Origin: Nitrospira sp. SG-bin1
GTDB lineage: Bacteria > Nitrospirota > Nitrospiria > Nitrospirales > Nitrospiraceae
NCBI GenBank assembly: GCA_002083365.1
Contig: LVWS01000020.1
Location: 1 to 51,939 of the forward strand
DNA: 51,939 nt
Direction of reading: 5' to 3'
Made by a program: the position numbers and the translations under genes. This document shows positions 34,288-43,247 of this stretch, piece after piece (position 1 is the first letter of the stretch; every line of letters starts with the position of its first letter). The notes under the pieces were generated by a model. It was not told the origin of the DNA. It searched no databases and saw nothing but the letters and a program-made list of their open reading frames with translations.

Positions 34288-35459
34288 AACCGGTCATTTG
34301 GGCGGAACTTGCCGGATCAGCCGGCTACGGCGGCGGAGAACGATATCTGGAACTGCTCTTTGAAAAATTGGACCGCAGCCGATTCACTCCGCTCTTGATC
34401 TGTCCGGAGCCGGGGCCGCTTGCCGAGAAAATGATGGTGAAAGGGGTCCCGACCGAGGTCGTTCACCTTGCGCCGCTCGTCAACCCCTTCGCACTGATAC
34501 GGTTGACATGGCTATTGAAACGGAAACACGTCACGATTCTTCAGACCCATGGAGCCCGTGCAAACGTGTATGGGCGGCTTGCCGCTTGGTTGGCAGGGGT
34601 TCCCTGTGTCGTGTCGACCGTGCACAATTCCATCAGAGACTATGACGTGAGCTTCGTGAAATACTGGATCTACCGTAATCTGTTTCGACTGACGCTCCCA
34701 TGGGCGGATCGAGTGATATGTGTATCGGAGGCTCTGAGGCGGGATGTGTTGGCCGACTGTCCCTCCGCTACGGCAGTGACGACGACGGTCCGGAATGGCG
34801 TCGATCCGGTTCGGTTCTCCGGGTCGGGAAACCGAGACAAGATCCGGAAGGAGTGGTGTGTGGGCGAGGGGCCTGTCCTCCTGACTGTGGCGAGACTCAT
34901 GACACAAAAGGGGCATCGGTTTCTCATCCAGGCCCTTCCAGGGCTGCTGGCCGAGTGGCCATCACTGGTCTGTTTCATTGTCGGAGAGGGAGACGGTCGG
35001 GAAACGCTTCGGGACCTGGCCCGAGAGGAGGGTGTTGAGCAATCCTGCCGGTTTGTAGGTCCTCGAAACGATGTGGTCGACTGGTATGCGGCGGCTGATG
35101 TGGTGGTCCTGCCCTCTCTTTCAGAAGGGTTTCCGTTCGTGGTGTTGGAAGCGCTGGCCATGTCTCGTCCGGTTGTGGCGACGCATGTCAACGGTGTTCC
35201 GGAAATCATTCGTGACGGCACTACCGGTTTGCTCGTGCCGCCGCGGGACCCCCATGCTTTGGAGACGGCTATTCGGAAGGTACTTCGAGATCCCGGCTGG
35301 GCTGCTTGTTTGGGAGAGGCTGGGCGACGAGAAGTCACGGCATGTTTTACCGTGGGAAAGATGGTTCACGATACGATCAGAGTGATCGAAGAAGCCATGC
35401 CGGCGCTATGTCGCTCATCCAGCATCGTTCAGGGGCACGTTCAAAAGGAAGCGGCATGA
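34284..35459 (+). CDS. GT4-family glycosyltransferase
   Basis: The 391-residue product starts MKPVIWAELAGSAGYGGGERYL, with the GGGE acceptor loop. The C-terminal half has VARLMTQKGHRFLIQALP, IVGEGDGRETL and SEGFPFVVLEALAMSRPVVA, whose E-x7-E arrangement holds the nucleotide-sugar. It has the highest similarity in pattern to typical GT4 mannosyl/glucosyltransferases of capsule loci. Start and stop each overlap neighbours as ATGA. The open frame upstream of 34284 belongs to the preceding methyltransferase region, not to this protein. Confidence 0.92.
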   Translation: MKPVIWAELAGSAGYGGGERYLELLFEKLDRSRFTPLLICPEPGPLAEKMMVKGVPTEVVHLAPLVNPFALIRLTWLLKRKHVTILQTHGARANVYGRLAAWLAGVPCVVSTVHNSIRDYDVSFVKYWIYRNLFRLTLPWADRVICVSEALRRDVLADCPSATAVTTTVRNGVDPVRFSGSGNRDKIRKEWCVGEGPVLLTVARLMTQKGHRFLIQALPGLLAEWPSLVCFIVGEGDGRETLRDLAREEGVEQSCRFVGPRNDVVDWYAAADVVVLPSLSEGFPFVVLEALAMSRPVVATHVNGVPEIIRDGTTGLLVPPRDPHALETAIRKVLRDPGWAACLGEAGRREVTACFTVGKMVHDTIRVIEEAMPALCRSSSIVQGHVQKEAA

Positions 35460-36346
35460 CGACGGACCTCGCCGACCGAGAAACCGGGATAGGCTGTCCC
35501 TGCGGAACCACTGAACCGGTGATCGAGGCATTTACGACTCCAACCAGACGATACGTTCGCTGTCCGGCCTGTGACCTGGTGTTTCTGCATCCCCGCCCGA
35601 CGCGGGAATCAGTGGAGGCGTATTTTCGTGATACCTACGACGGCGACTATGGCGCGGTCGAGGCGTCGGATGATCGAGAACCGGTCTATCGGAGCGTGTT
35701 GGAACACGTGACCCTGTATCGGTCGTCACCGGGATCCCTGCTGGATATCGGATGTGGAGACGGGAAATTTCTCCTTCTCTGCCGACAGGCAGGGTGGAGC
35801 TGTTCGGGGGTCGAATTATCGGCGCAGGCTGCGATGCGTGCGGCTCAAAAGGGAGTAGCGATCGTGTCACCGCACGCGCTCGAAAGGGGTGAATGGGCGC
35901 ACCGCTTTGATGTGGTGACGTTGGTCAACGTCCTCGAAACCGTGGCGGATCCGGTGGTCATGCTGCGCCAAGCCGCTGCTGTTTTGGCCCCCGGAGGACT
36001 TGTGGTGGTGCGCGCCACAAACGGGCTATTTCATCTGCCCATGCGGACCCCCGCCCGCTGGATGGGCTCACAATACGATCAGGCATTTCACTGGTATCTG
36101 TACACGGCCAAGGCCTTGGCGACACTCATGGAAAGTATCGGCCTCATGATCATCAGTTTACGCAATTCCAGGCCGAGCCGAGGACCGCTTTCACCCGTGC
36201 ATCCATGGTTGGGCCGATTGAAATGGACCGTGAGTCGATCCTTGTTCTGGCCGATTGCGCAGACTCTCTATTACATGACGAATGGCCGCGTCGTCTGTGC
36301 CCCATCGTTTGAAATCGTGGCGCAGCGTCCAAGGAAGGGAAGATGA
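35456..36346 (+). CDS. Methyltransferase with an N-terminal zinc-ribbon-like motif
   Basis: The 296-residue product has two Cys pairs near the N-terminus, CPC (14-16) and CPAC (36-39), matching the small zinc-binding motif of many sugar C-methyltransferase-like proteins (methyltransferase-13/C-methyltransferase families). Motif I LLDIGCGDGKF lies at 95-105, followed by FDVVTLVNVLETVADP and APGGLVVVRATN. Such proteins often act on nucleotide-linked or lipid-linked deoxysugars. It is the third methyltransferase in this locus. Both junctions are 4-bp ATGA overlaps. Confidence 0.8.
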   Translation: MTTDLADRETGIGCPCGTTEPVIEAFTTPTRRYVRCPACDLVFLHPRPTRESVEAYFRDTYDGDYGAVEASDDREPVYRSVLEHVTLYRSSPGSLLDIGCGDGKFLLLCRQAGWSCSGVELSAQAAMRAAQKGVAIVSPHALERGEWAHRFDVVTLVNVLETVADPVVMLRQAAAVLAPGGLVVVRATNGLFHLPMRTPARWMGSQYDQAFHWYLYTAKALATLMESIGLMIISLRNSRPSRGPLSPVHPWLGRLKWTVSRSLFWPIAQTLYYMTNGRVVCAPSFEIVAQRPRKGR

Positions 36347-36594
36347 ATTCACCCTTTAGGCGCCAGCGGTCTTGGAGACATACATTGCGCGGATGGGGGG
36401 TCATTCTGTTTCTTTGCCTGTTGGGGGCGGCGGCGGCGCTCGGTGTGCGGACGTTGCTCGAGTCGGTCGGAAGCGCCAAGCACACTCGATATGAACCGGT
36501 GGACGTTCCACCTTCATCGGTCTCTCCGCAGCATGAACGTGAACGGCAGGAACTGGAACGCCGAGGCCGTATCGTATTTGACAAGGGGAAGTAA
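36343..36594 (+). CDS. Small single-span membrane protein
   Basis: The 83-residue product has no recognised family. A basic N-terminus (RRQRSWRHTLRGWG) precedes one strong membrane segment (about 18-37, rich in Leu, Ala and Gly), after which a polar, Glu- and Arg-rich tail (ERERQELERRGR) is likely helical and periplasmic. It lies between a methyltransferase (4-bp overlap) and asnB (3-bp gap), so it is cotranscribed and may anchor or assist a neighbour. It is small enough to be missed by automatic annotation. Confidence 0.65.
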   Translation: MNSPFRRQRSWRHTLRGWGVILFLCLLGAAAALGVRTLLESVGSAKHTRYEPVDVPPSSVSPQHERERQELERRGRIVFDKGK

Positions 36595-36597
36595 ACA

Positions 36598-38529
36598 ATG
36601 TGCGGCATTTGCGGGATTATCGGAGAAGACGACGGCTCTGCTCTTCAGCCGATGTTGCGGCGTCTGATCCACCGGGGACCGGACGAGGAGGGAATCTATC
36701 GCCGACCGGGTATCGCGCTTGGTGCGAGAAGACTTCGGGTGATTGATCCCGAAGGGGGACAACAACCGGTGAAAAACGAGACCGGTAGCGTGTGGGCTGT
36801 CATGAACGGGGAGATCTACAATTATCGGGAATTGCGGCAAGAGCTTCTGCATAGAGGACACCGACTCAAGACGCTCGGTGATACCGAAGTGCTGGTGCAC
36901 CTGTATGAGGATGAAGGATTCCAGGCGTTTCGTCGCTTGCGAGGGATGTTCGCGGTGGCGCTGTGGGATGAGGAACGCCGTGTCGCGTGGCTGGTCCGTG
37001 ATCGCCTTGGGATCAAACCGCTGTACTACACGATACGGCATGGCAATGCCGGTCGGGACATGTCCGTCGCATTTTCATCGGAGATCCCCTCTCTGCTCGA
37101 AGCCGTGCCGGATTGGCGGCTCAGATCGGAGGGGGTTGCCGAGTACCTCATGCATTTGTATGTACCGGGACCGGACACGATGGTTGCAGGTGTTCATCAA
37201 TTGCGTCCCGGAGAAGCGATGAGTATATCGGACGGACGCGTGGAATTGATCCGGTACTACCGTCCCGAAGAAGCGTTCGAACCGAACACACGCTGCATAA
37301 GCAAGGAGGCGAGCAGCGAGATATTGCATACGTTGGAAGAGACAGTGAAAGCGCACTTGGTCAGCGACGTCCCATTGGGGTTGTTTCTATCGGGCGGGAT
37401 CGACTCCGCGTCGTTGTTAGCCATGATGGCGAGGCAACAGGGCGGTCAGATCAAAACGTTTTCGATCGGGTACGAGCATCCGTCCGACCAATCCTTCAAT
37501 GAGTTGGACTCTGCGCGATTCGTGGCCGATCATTTCCAAACCGCACATTCGGAGACGATTCTGAGACCGAATGCAGCCTCGCTCATCAGGAAAGTAGTGG
37601 AAGGGATGGGGGAACCGTTTGCGGACTCGTCAGCCATTCCTACCTATCTCGTTTCGGAGGTCGCGCGACAGACTGTCACGGTGGCGCTTTCAGGTATCGG
37701 AGGGGATGAACTGTTCGGTGGGTACCCGCGCTATGTCGGCCTCCGAGCCGCTGCGCACTATCAACGAGTCCCTCGTGTACTCCGCGAACGCATGGCTCGA
37801 TGGAGCAGCCGGATCGGTGAACAGGGGAATGCCCGTGACCATGCCGCCCGCCTAAAACGCTTTCTCAGCAATGGACATCTGCCGCTTGCGGAGCAATATC
37901 GCCGGTGGACCACGTCCATTCCCACCGAATGGGACGGCCCTCTCTGGGGAGACCGTTTGGAAACGATCGTTCCTCATGACCGGCCGCCTGGGTCCGCGGA
38001 GGTTCCGTTCGACCGGTGGCCATCATCCGATCCGGCGGACTGTGCCATGGGCGTCGACTTGCAGAGTTACCTTCCTGACGATCTCCTGCGCATGGCTGAT
38101 CGCATGAGTATGGTGCATTCACTCGAGTTGCGTGTTCCGTTTTGTGATCATCACTTATTGGCCGCAGCGCTGCGAATTCCCTCTTCGGTACGATTGACCG
38201 GTTGGCAAGTGAAAGGGTTTATGCGCCGCATGATGGGCGGCCTGCTGCCGGATCGAATTCTTCATGCCCCCAAGCGAGGGTTCATGGTGCCGATGGCTCG
38301 ATGGCTACGGGAGGACCTTCGTGAAATGGCCCATGACCTGTTGTCGGACAAGCTGGTGAAGGATCGGGGGTATGTCAAACCGGCGTACGTGCGGTGGTTG
38401 TTCGAGAAGCATGAGGGCGGCCATCGAAACTGTTCCGATCAATTGTATGCGCTGATGGTGCTGGAGCTCTGGCATCAGGGGGTGCGTGTAGACTCCGTTG
38501 AACGAACGGCCGTGACGGCGATCGTATGA
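36598..38529 (+). CDS. asnB: Glutamine-hydrolysing asparagine synthetase, class B
   Basis: The 643-residue product starts MCGICGI, so after Met removal Cys 2 is the N-terminal nucleophile of the glutaminase domain. RGPDEEG, NGEIYNY and TLGDTEVLVH bind glutamine. The synthetase domain has the PP-loop LFLSGGIDSASL, with SGGIDS at 265-270, and a C-terminal RAPKRGFMVP-like segment. In polysaccharide and exosortase loci such enzymes often amidate uronic acids instead of making free asparagine, which I consider likely here. It overlaps the next glycosyltransferase by 4 bp. Confidence 0.93.
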   Translation: MCGICGIIGEDDGSALQPMLRRLIHRGPDEEGIYRRPGIALGARRLRVIDPEGGQQPVKNETGSVWAVMNGEIYNYRELRQELLHRGHRLKTLGDTEVLVHLYEDEGFQAFRRLRGMFAVALWDEERRVAWLVRDRLGIKPLYYTIRHGNAGRDMSVAFSSEIPSLLEAVPDWRLRSEGVAEYLMHLYVPGPDTMVAGVHQLRPGEAMSISDGRVELIRYYRPEEAFEPNTRCISKEASSEILHTLEETVKAHLVSDVPLGLFLSGGIDSASLLAMMARQQGGQIKTFSIGYEHPSDQSFNELDSARFVADHFQTAHSETILRPNAASLIRKVVEGMGEPFADSSAIPTYLVSEVARQTVTVALSGIGGDELFGGYPRYVGLRAAAHYQRVPRVLRERMARWSSRIGEQGNARDHAARLKRFLSNGHLPLAEQYRRWTTSIPTEWDGPLWGDRLETIVPHDRPPGSAEVPFDRWPSSDPADCAMGVDLQSYLPDDLLRMADRMSMVHSLELRVPFCDHHLLAAALRIPSSVRLTGWQVKGFMRRMMGGLLPDRILHAPKRGFMVPMARWLREDLREMAHDLLSDKLVKDRGYVKPAYVRWLFEKHEGGHRNCSDQLYALMVLELWHQGVRVDSVERTAVTAIV

Positions 38530-39749
38530 ATATTTTGTTGGTGGCGGAAGTTTCGACGGAGCGAGTCATCGGTGGAGCCGAACGGGTCCTTCGCAATCAG
38601 GGGCAGGGATTGGCGACACTCGGACATCATGTGGAACTGCTGACGCGGGCTCCTGAGGGTGCATCAGCGGAGGTGATCGAGATGAACGGCATTCGAGAAT
38701 GGCGCTACCCCGTCAACCGCCAGCACGAAGCGGCGTTTCTCTGGTCTTCAGTGCGTCGATCCGTCGAACGGTTCGATCAGCTACGCACGACCGAACCACT
38801 GGATGCCGTCATCATTCACCAGGCATTGGCAGGACTCGGTCCGATTCTGGCTCGTCGTCACGCCGCATCAAGATGGATCTATGTCTGTCATTCTCTTGCC
38901 CACGAGGAGTACGCGGCCAGGCAAGAGCCGGCTCGTTCGACTCTGGCGAGCTTACGCCGACAGGCCAATCTTAGGGCAAGGCGGTCTGTCGAGCACGCGG
39001 TCATGTCCCGCTGCCACAAGGTGGTCGTGCTCAGCCAATTCATGCGTCAGCGAGTCATCGGCACGCACGACATTGCCGTCGATCGTTTGGCCCTCATTCC
39101 AGGGGCGGTTGATCCGCAAGCGTTTGCGCCCTCAGAAGACCGACAGGCTGCCAAGGCGGTGCTGAACTTCCCAGCCGACCGCACGATCCTCTTTACGGTT
39201 CGAAATCTTGTGCCAAGGATGGGGCTCGAAAATCTGCTGGGTGCGATCGAGATGATGAAGGGCTCACAGCACAAACTGATGCTGGTGATCGGTGGGGAAG
39301 GCCCTTTGCATGGACAACTTCAAGCAGTCATACGACGGAAAAGACTGCATGACTCCGTACGCCTGGTCGGGTTCATTCCCGAATCCCTGCTCAGTCGATA
39401 CTATCAGGCCGCGGATCTCGTCCTGATCCCAAGTCTCCAATTGGAGGGGTTCGGGCTCGTGATGGTCGAGGCGATGGCCTGTGGAACGCCGGTACTCGGT
39501 ACACCGGTGGGGGCGATTCCGGAAGTCTTGAACCAAGTTGATCCCATCCTTGTCTCTGAAGGCGTCGATGGTCGGTCGATCGCACGGGCGCTTGAACGGG
39601 TCTTGAGACGCTTACAGGAACCCGATGAAGCGAGGCGGTTGACCCAAAAGGGTCGTGCCTTGATTGAACGCCGGTATAATTGGACACAACATTGCAACGG
39701 GTTGGTGAGCTTGTTGGATGGTCCTCTGCACCATCGACTGGCGGCATAG
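38526..39749 (+). CDS. GT4-family glycosyltransferase
   Basis: The 407-residue product is a GT-B transferase of the GT4 family. It starts MNILLVAEVSTERVIGGAERVLR, with the GGAER acceptor loop. The donor half shows LFTVRNLVPRMGLENLLGAI, IGGEGPLHGQL and LEGFGLVMVEAMACGTPVLG. A central basic stretch (ARRSVEHAVMSRCHKVVVL) is typical of GT4 enzymes that dock at the membrane. Its position after asnB suggests it acts late in assembly, but the donor is unknown. Confidence 0.92.
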   Translation: MNILLVAEVSTERVIGGAERVLRNQGQGLATLGHHVELLTRAPEGASAEVIEMNGIREWRYPVNRQHEAAFLWSSVRRSVERFDQLRTTEPLDAVIIHQALAGLGPILARRHAASRWIYVCHSLAHEEYAARQEPARSTLASLRRQANLRARRSVEHAVMSRCHKVVVLSQFMRQRVIGTHDIAVDRLALIPGAVDPQAFAPSEDRQAAKAVLNFPADRTILFTVRNLVPRMGLENLLGAIEMMKGSQHKLMLVIGGEGPLHGQLQAVIRRKRLHDSVRLVGFIPESLLSRYYQAADLVLIPSLQLEGFGLVMVEAMACGTPVLGTPVGAIPEVLNQVDPILVSEGVDGRSIARALERVLRRLQEPDEARRLTQKGRALIERRYNWTQHCNGLVSLLDGPLHHRLAA

Positions 39750-39759
39750 AACTGAACAG

Positions 39760-40947
39760 ATGGCGGTCCAAAAAGTTGTCCATATCATCACTCGGTTGGA
39801 TCAGGGTGGCTCGGCTCGGAATACCATGCTCACCGTGCTGGGACATGATCGCACTCGGTTTGAGCCGGTTGTGATAACGGGACAAGCCGGGCGGTGGGAC
39901 GCGCAGGGAGGAATGACAGCGACATTGGACAATCTTCGGCTCTTGGAAAAAGAGATGATTCGTTATCACCTGCTCCCATCGCTGGTTCGCCATATCAGCC
40001 TCAAGGCCGATCTGGAGGCGCTGTGCCGACTTGTTGCCCTGTTACGGCAGGAACGACCGCACGTCGTGCACACGCACACATCCAAAGCAGGGGTGTTGGG
40101 AAGGTTGGCTGCATGGATCACGAGGATTCCCGTGATCGTTCACACGCCACACGGGCACGTGTTCTATGGTCACTTCGGCTCGTTCGCCTCGTGGATCTTT
40201 CTGCAGATTGAACGATGTCTGGCATGGATCACCGATGAGTGGATCGCCCTGACGGCTGCCGAAAAGCTGGAACACCTTGAGCGAGGAATCGGGGTGAATG
40301 ATCGATTCGCTGTCATACCAAGCGGCATCGATGTCGACCGTTTCAAGCAGGCTCGGACGGCGGGGAAGATGATACCGGAATGGTTCGATTGTCCAGCTGA
40401 GGCCACTATTATTGGTTCCGTCGGCTGGTTAACGGATATTAAGGGGCATCGGTTCCTCGTCGATGCCGTCGCTCGGTTGAAACGGGAATACCCTCGTCTG
40501 CATCTGGTCATACTCGGGAGCGGGGATCGGCATGATGCCCTGTTGAATCAGGCACAGGGTGCCGGAATCGGTCAGGCCGTGCACTTGGTCGGCCATCGGG
40601 AAGATGTCGCTCTCGCATTGGCCGGGATGGATTGCTTCGTGTTGCCCTCGCTCAATGAGGGGATGGGGCGGGCGTTGATCGAAGCCATGGCTGCAGGACT
40701 TCCAGTGATCGCCAGTCGTGTGGGGGGAATACCGGCTCTGATTGAGGATGAAAAAAGCGGCCTTCTTGTTCCGGCCGGGGATAGTCAGGCGCTAGCCGCC
40801 GCCTTGCGACGGATATTGTCCGATCCCGCCTGGGCATGGGCGTTGGGACGGGACGCGAGGGAGAGTATTGGAGCAGACTACGGCGTTCCCTCCATGGTCT
40901 CGGCCATTGAAGCGATCTATAGAGAGGCAGCCACTGGCCATGCGTAG
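39760..40947 (+). CDS. GT4-family glycosyltransferase
   Basis: The 395-residue product begins MAVQKVVHIITRLDQGGSARN and has HTHTSKAGVLGRLAAW and HTPHGHVFYGHFG, a His-rich region seen in GlcNAc/FucNAc-transferring GT4 enzymes near polyprenyl-linked initiators. The donor half includes GWLTDIKGHRFLVDAV and NEGMGRALIEAMAAGLPVIAS. ATG 39760 was chosen because upstream residues belong to the preceding gene's region; the gap is 10 bp. It overlaps the PHP-domain gene by 8 bp. It may add the first or second sugar. Confidence 0.9.
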   Translation: MAVQKVVHIITRLDQGGSARNTMLTVLGHDRTRFEPVVITGQAGRWDAQGGMTATLDNLRLLEKEMIRYHLLPSLVRHISLKADLEALCRLVALLRQERPHVVHTHTSKAGVLGRLAAWITRIPVIVHTPHGHVFYGHFGSFASWIFLQIERCLAWITDEWIALTAAEKLEHLERGIGVNDRFAVIPSGIDVDRFKQARTAGKMIPEWFDCPAEATIIGSVGWLTDIKGHRFLVDAVARLKREYPRLHLVILGSGDRHDALLNQAQGAGIGQAVHLVGHREDVALALAGMDCFVLPSLNEGMGRALIEAMAAGLPVIASRVGGIPALIEDEKSGLLVPAGDSQALAAALRRILSDPAWAWALGRDARESIGADYGVPSMVSAIEAIYREAATGHA

Positions 40948-42478
40948 AGTGCGCCGAATACTTGCACCCATGCTGCTTGCCGCCGTGATGGGTTGTGCGG
41001 AAGTCGCCGCAGCGGTAGCAGCCGCGACGGTTACGCAACAGTACGCCCTTCGCAGTGCCATCCATGTACATAGCACGATGAGTACGGGATCCCTTAGCCT
41101 GGAATCGTTGGCTAGGCGAGCCGAGGAACAACAGCTGGATGTCTTGATCCTTTCTGAAAACCTCGCATTACGCTATGACTATGGCATCGAGCCCCTGGAT
41201 GGATTTCTGAAGTTCCATGTCACATTTCCTTCAGTTATGGAATACGGCATCCAACGATTTCTGGATGAAATTCGCGTGGTGCAGCAGCGCCATTCGAATC
41301 TAATCATTATTCCAGGAGTCGAGGTCGCTCCCCACTACTACTGGACCGGCTCACTGCTGCACGGCAACCTGACCATGCACAACGCACAGCGAAATCTCCT
41401 TGTGATCGGGCTGGAAAAAGCCGAGGACTATGAATATCTGCCTTCCCGAGGAAATTGGGGTTCGTTCGTGTGGGGCCGGCGGAGTGTGGTGAATGGACTC
41501 CCTCTCCTCTTGTTGGGCCCTGCCGTCTGGCTATGGAAGTTCAAGGGCACAAGATCCTCTGACAGGAGATGGCCTACCTCTCGCCTGCGGCTTGGCATTG
41601 CCGGCTCTCTGTTGGTGGCATGTGTCGTTCTGACGGCCAATGCCTGGCCGTTGAAAGTTCCCAGGTACAGTTCTTATGACAGCACGACCGGGTACCGACC
41701 GTATCAGGCGCTGATTGATCAAGCCATTGCGCGGGGCGCGTTGGTGTTTTGGTCGATGATGGAGGCGCGAGATTTCAGCCGGCACTCCTTTGGCCTGCTG
41801 GGAACGGTCACGGTGAAGACGGAGCCTCATCCTGAGGCCGTAGCTTTGACAAGGGGCTACACCGGATTTGGGGGGGTGTACCAAGACGCCAGACGAGTCA
41901 TCGAGCCTGGGGGTGTCTGGGACCAAATGCTGATGTCGACGGTACAGGGGCAGGAACAGGTTCCAACATTGATCGGAGAAGTGGCCTTTCATGGACTGAC
42001 GGATCCTGGAAAGGACCTGGATCGAGTGTACACAATCATCCAGACGTCCGAGCGAACCACAGCCGCCATCTTAGCGGCATTGAAGGCAGGACGAGCCTAC
42101 GCGGTCGCGAGAGGTGATCAGAATATTTTGCTGCGGCTTGACGAATTTTGCCTGTCGAACAATGGACAATCCGCGAGGATCGGCGACACGCTGTACGGAA
42201 GTACGAGGGACCCCATTAACGTCCGTGTTGGAGTTTCCGCTATCGATGGAAAGTCGTATGCGACGAAGCTGCGCCTCATTCGATCCGGCCGGGTGATCAG
42301 ACAGATCGAAGGCCACACTCCTTTGTCGGTGGATCTTACGGATCATGACGCTCCGCCGGAAAAGCGGCTGAACTATCGGGTGGAAGTCGTCGGCAAGGGC
42401 GGGGAATTGTTGACTAATCCAATCCATGTCTCACGGACGGATGGCTCGATCACAAATGCTCGACGAATCGTTTTCTGA
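40940..42478 (+). CDS. PHP-domain protein with membrane segments inserted in the domain
   Basis: The 512-residue product starts with a signal-like hydrophobic stretch (about 7-29; a Cys at 19 could be lipidated). Residues 41-50, IHVHSTMSTG, form the first PHP metal motif, followed by LSEN (71-74), where Glu replaces the usual Asp, and PGVEV (125-129). Two hydrophobic segments, about 186-200 and 217-235, interrupt the domain. The C-terminal part (about 270-512) has further PHP-like pieces and beta-rich sequence. PHP proteins are metal-dependent phosphoesterases. Here the active site would probably face the periplasm. Substrate and topology are unknown; ATG 40940 is the likely start. Confidence 0.65.
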   Translation: MRRVRRILAPMLLAAVMGCAEVAAAVAAATVTQQYALRSAIHVHSTMSTGSLSLESLARRAEEQQLDVLILSENLALRYDYGIEPLDGFLKFHVTFPSVMEYGIQRFLDEIRVVQQRHSNLIIIPGVEVAPHYYWTGSLLHGNLTMHNAQRNLLVIGLEKAEDYEYLPSRGNWGSFVWGRRSVVNGLPLLLLGPAVWLWKFKGTRSSDRRWPTSRLRLGIAGSLLVACVVLTANAWPLKVPRYSSYDSTTGYRPYQALIDQAIARGALVFWSMMEARDFSRHSFGLLGTVTVKTEPHPEAVALTRGYTGFGGVYQDARRVIEPGGVWDQMLMSTVQGQEQVPTLIGEVAFHGLTDPGKDLDRVYTIIQTSERTTAAILAALKAGRAYAVARGDQNILLRLDEFCLSNNGQSARIGDTLYGSTRDPINVRVGVSAIDGKSYATKLRLIRSGRVIRQIEGHTPLSVDLTDHDAPPEKRLNYRVEVVGKGGELLTNPIHVSRTDGSITNARRIVF

Positions 42479-42523
42479 CTGTCACAGAAAGTCGGACGGC
42501 AAGAGGCTGAGGGTAGGAGAAGC

Positions 42524-43231
42524 ATGCGCGTGACCATTCACCAACCGCAATTTCTGCCGTGGCTCGGTTATCTTGACAAGATCGATCAAGCGGATCTCTT
42601 CATTCTGCTGGAAACCGTCCAGTTTAAGAAGAACGAATGGCAAAATCGAAATCGTATTCGAACGGCGACGGGGTGGCAGTGGCTGACGGTTCCGGTGCTC
42701 CAGCACTTCGGGCAACGGATCGATGAGGTCTTGATCAATCCGACCGTATCCTGGAAAGCACAGCATCTCCGCGCATTGGACCTGCATTATGCTCGGGCGC
42801 CGTACCGCGACCGATATATGACGCAGTTACGCGAACTCTATTCGGCATCCTGGAACAAGTTGAGCGATCTCAACAAGGCGACCGTGCGATGGTTGCTTGA
42901 GGCCTATGGAATTACGACCCCGGTCCATAGCGCCGCCGACTATGTGGCGCGAGTCGAGCCGACGGATCGGTTGATCGACTTGTGCCGCGCGGTCGGTGCG
43001 ACCCGGTATCTTGCCGGAACAGGTGCCGAGCATTATATGGATAAACCGCGATTCGAATCTTCCGGTGTCCGACTTGAACTGCAAGTATTCAAGCATCCGA
43101 TCTATCGTCAGGTGTACGAGCCGTTCGAACCGAATCTATCCGCACTGGATCTCTTGTTGATGCAAGGGCCCGACGCGCTTGCGGCGCTGCGTCGCGCGAG
43201 AGCGATGGACCATTCCATGATGAGTGTGTAG
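42524..43231 (+). CDS. WbqC-family protein
   Basis: The 235-residue product matches the WbqC family (PF08889) by its start MRVTIHQPQFLPWLGYLDKI, FKKNEWQNRNRIRT and TRYLAGTGAEHYMD. Family members sit in O-antigen and glycan loci next to aminotransferases and are thought to help attach amino acids or acyl groups to amino sugars, although the reaction is not well defined. A GGAG lies 5 bp before the ATG. It is 45 bp after the PHP gene and 16 bp before the PIG-L gene, forming a module with the aminotransferase downstream. Confidence 0.88.
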   Translation: MRVTIHQPQFLPWLGYLDKIDQADLFILLETVQFKKNEWQNRNRIRTATGWQWLTVPVLQHFGQRIDEVLINPTVSWKAQHLRALDLHYARAPYRDRYMTQLRELYSASWNKLSDLNKATVRWLLEAYGITTPVHSAADYVARVEPTDRLIDLCRAVGATRYLAGTGAEHYMDKPRFESSGVRLELQVFKHPIYRQVYEPFEPNLSALDLLLMQGPDALAALRRARAMDHSMMSV

Positions 43232-43247
43232 GTGTAGGGGGTTAGGT

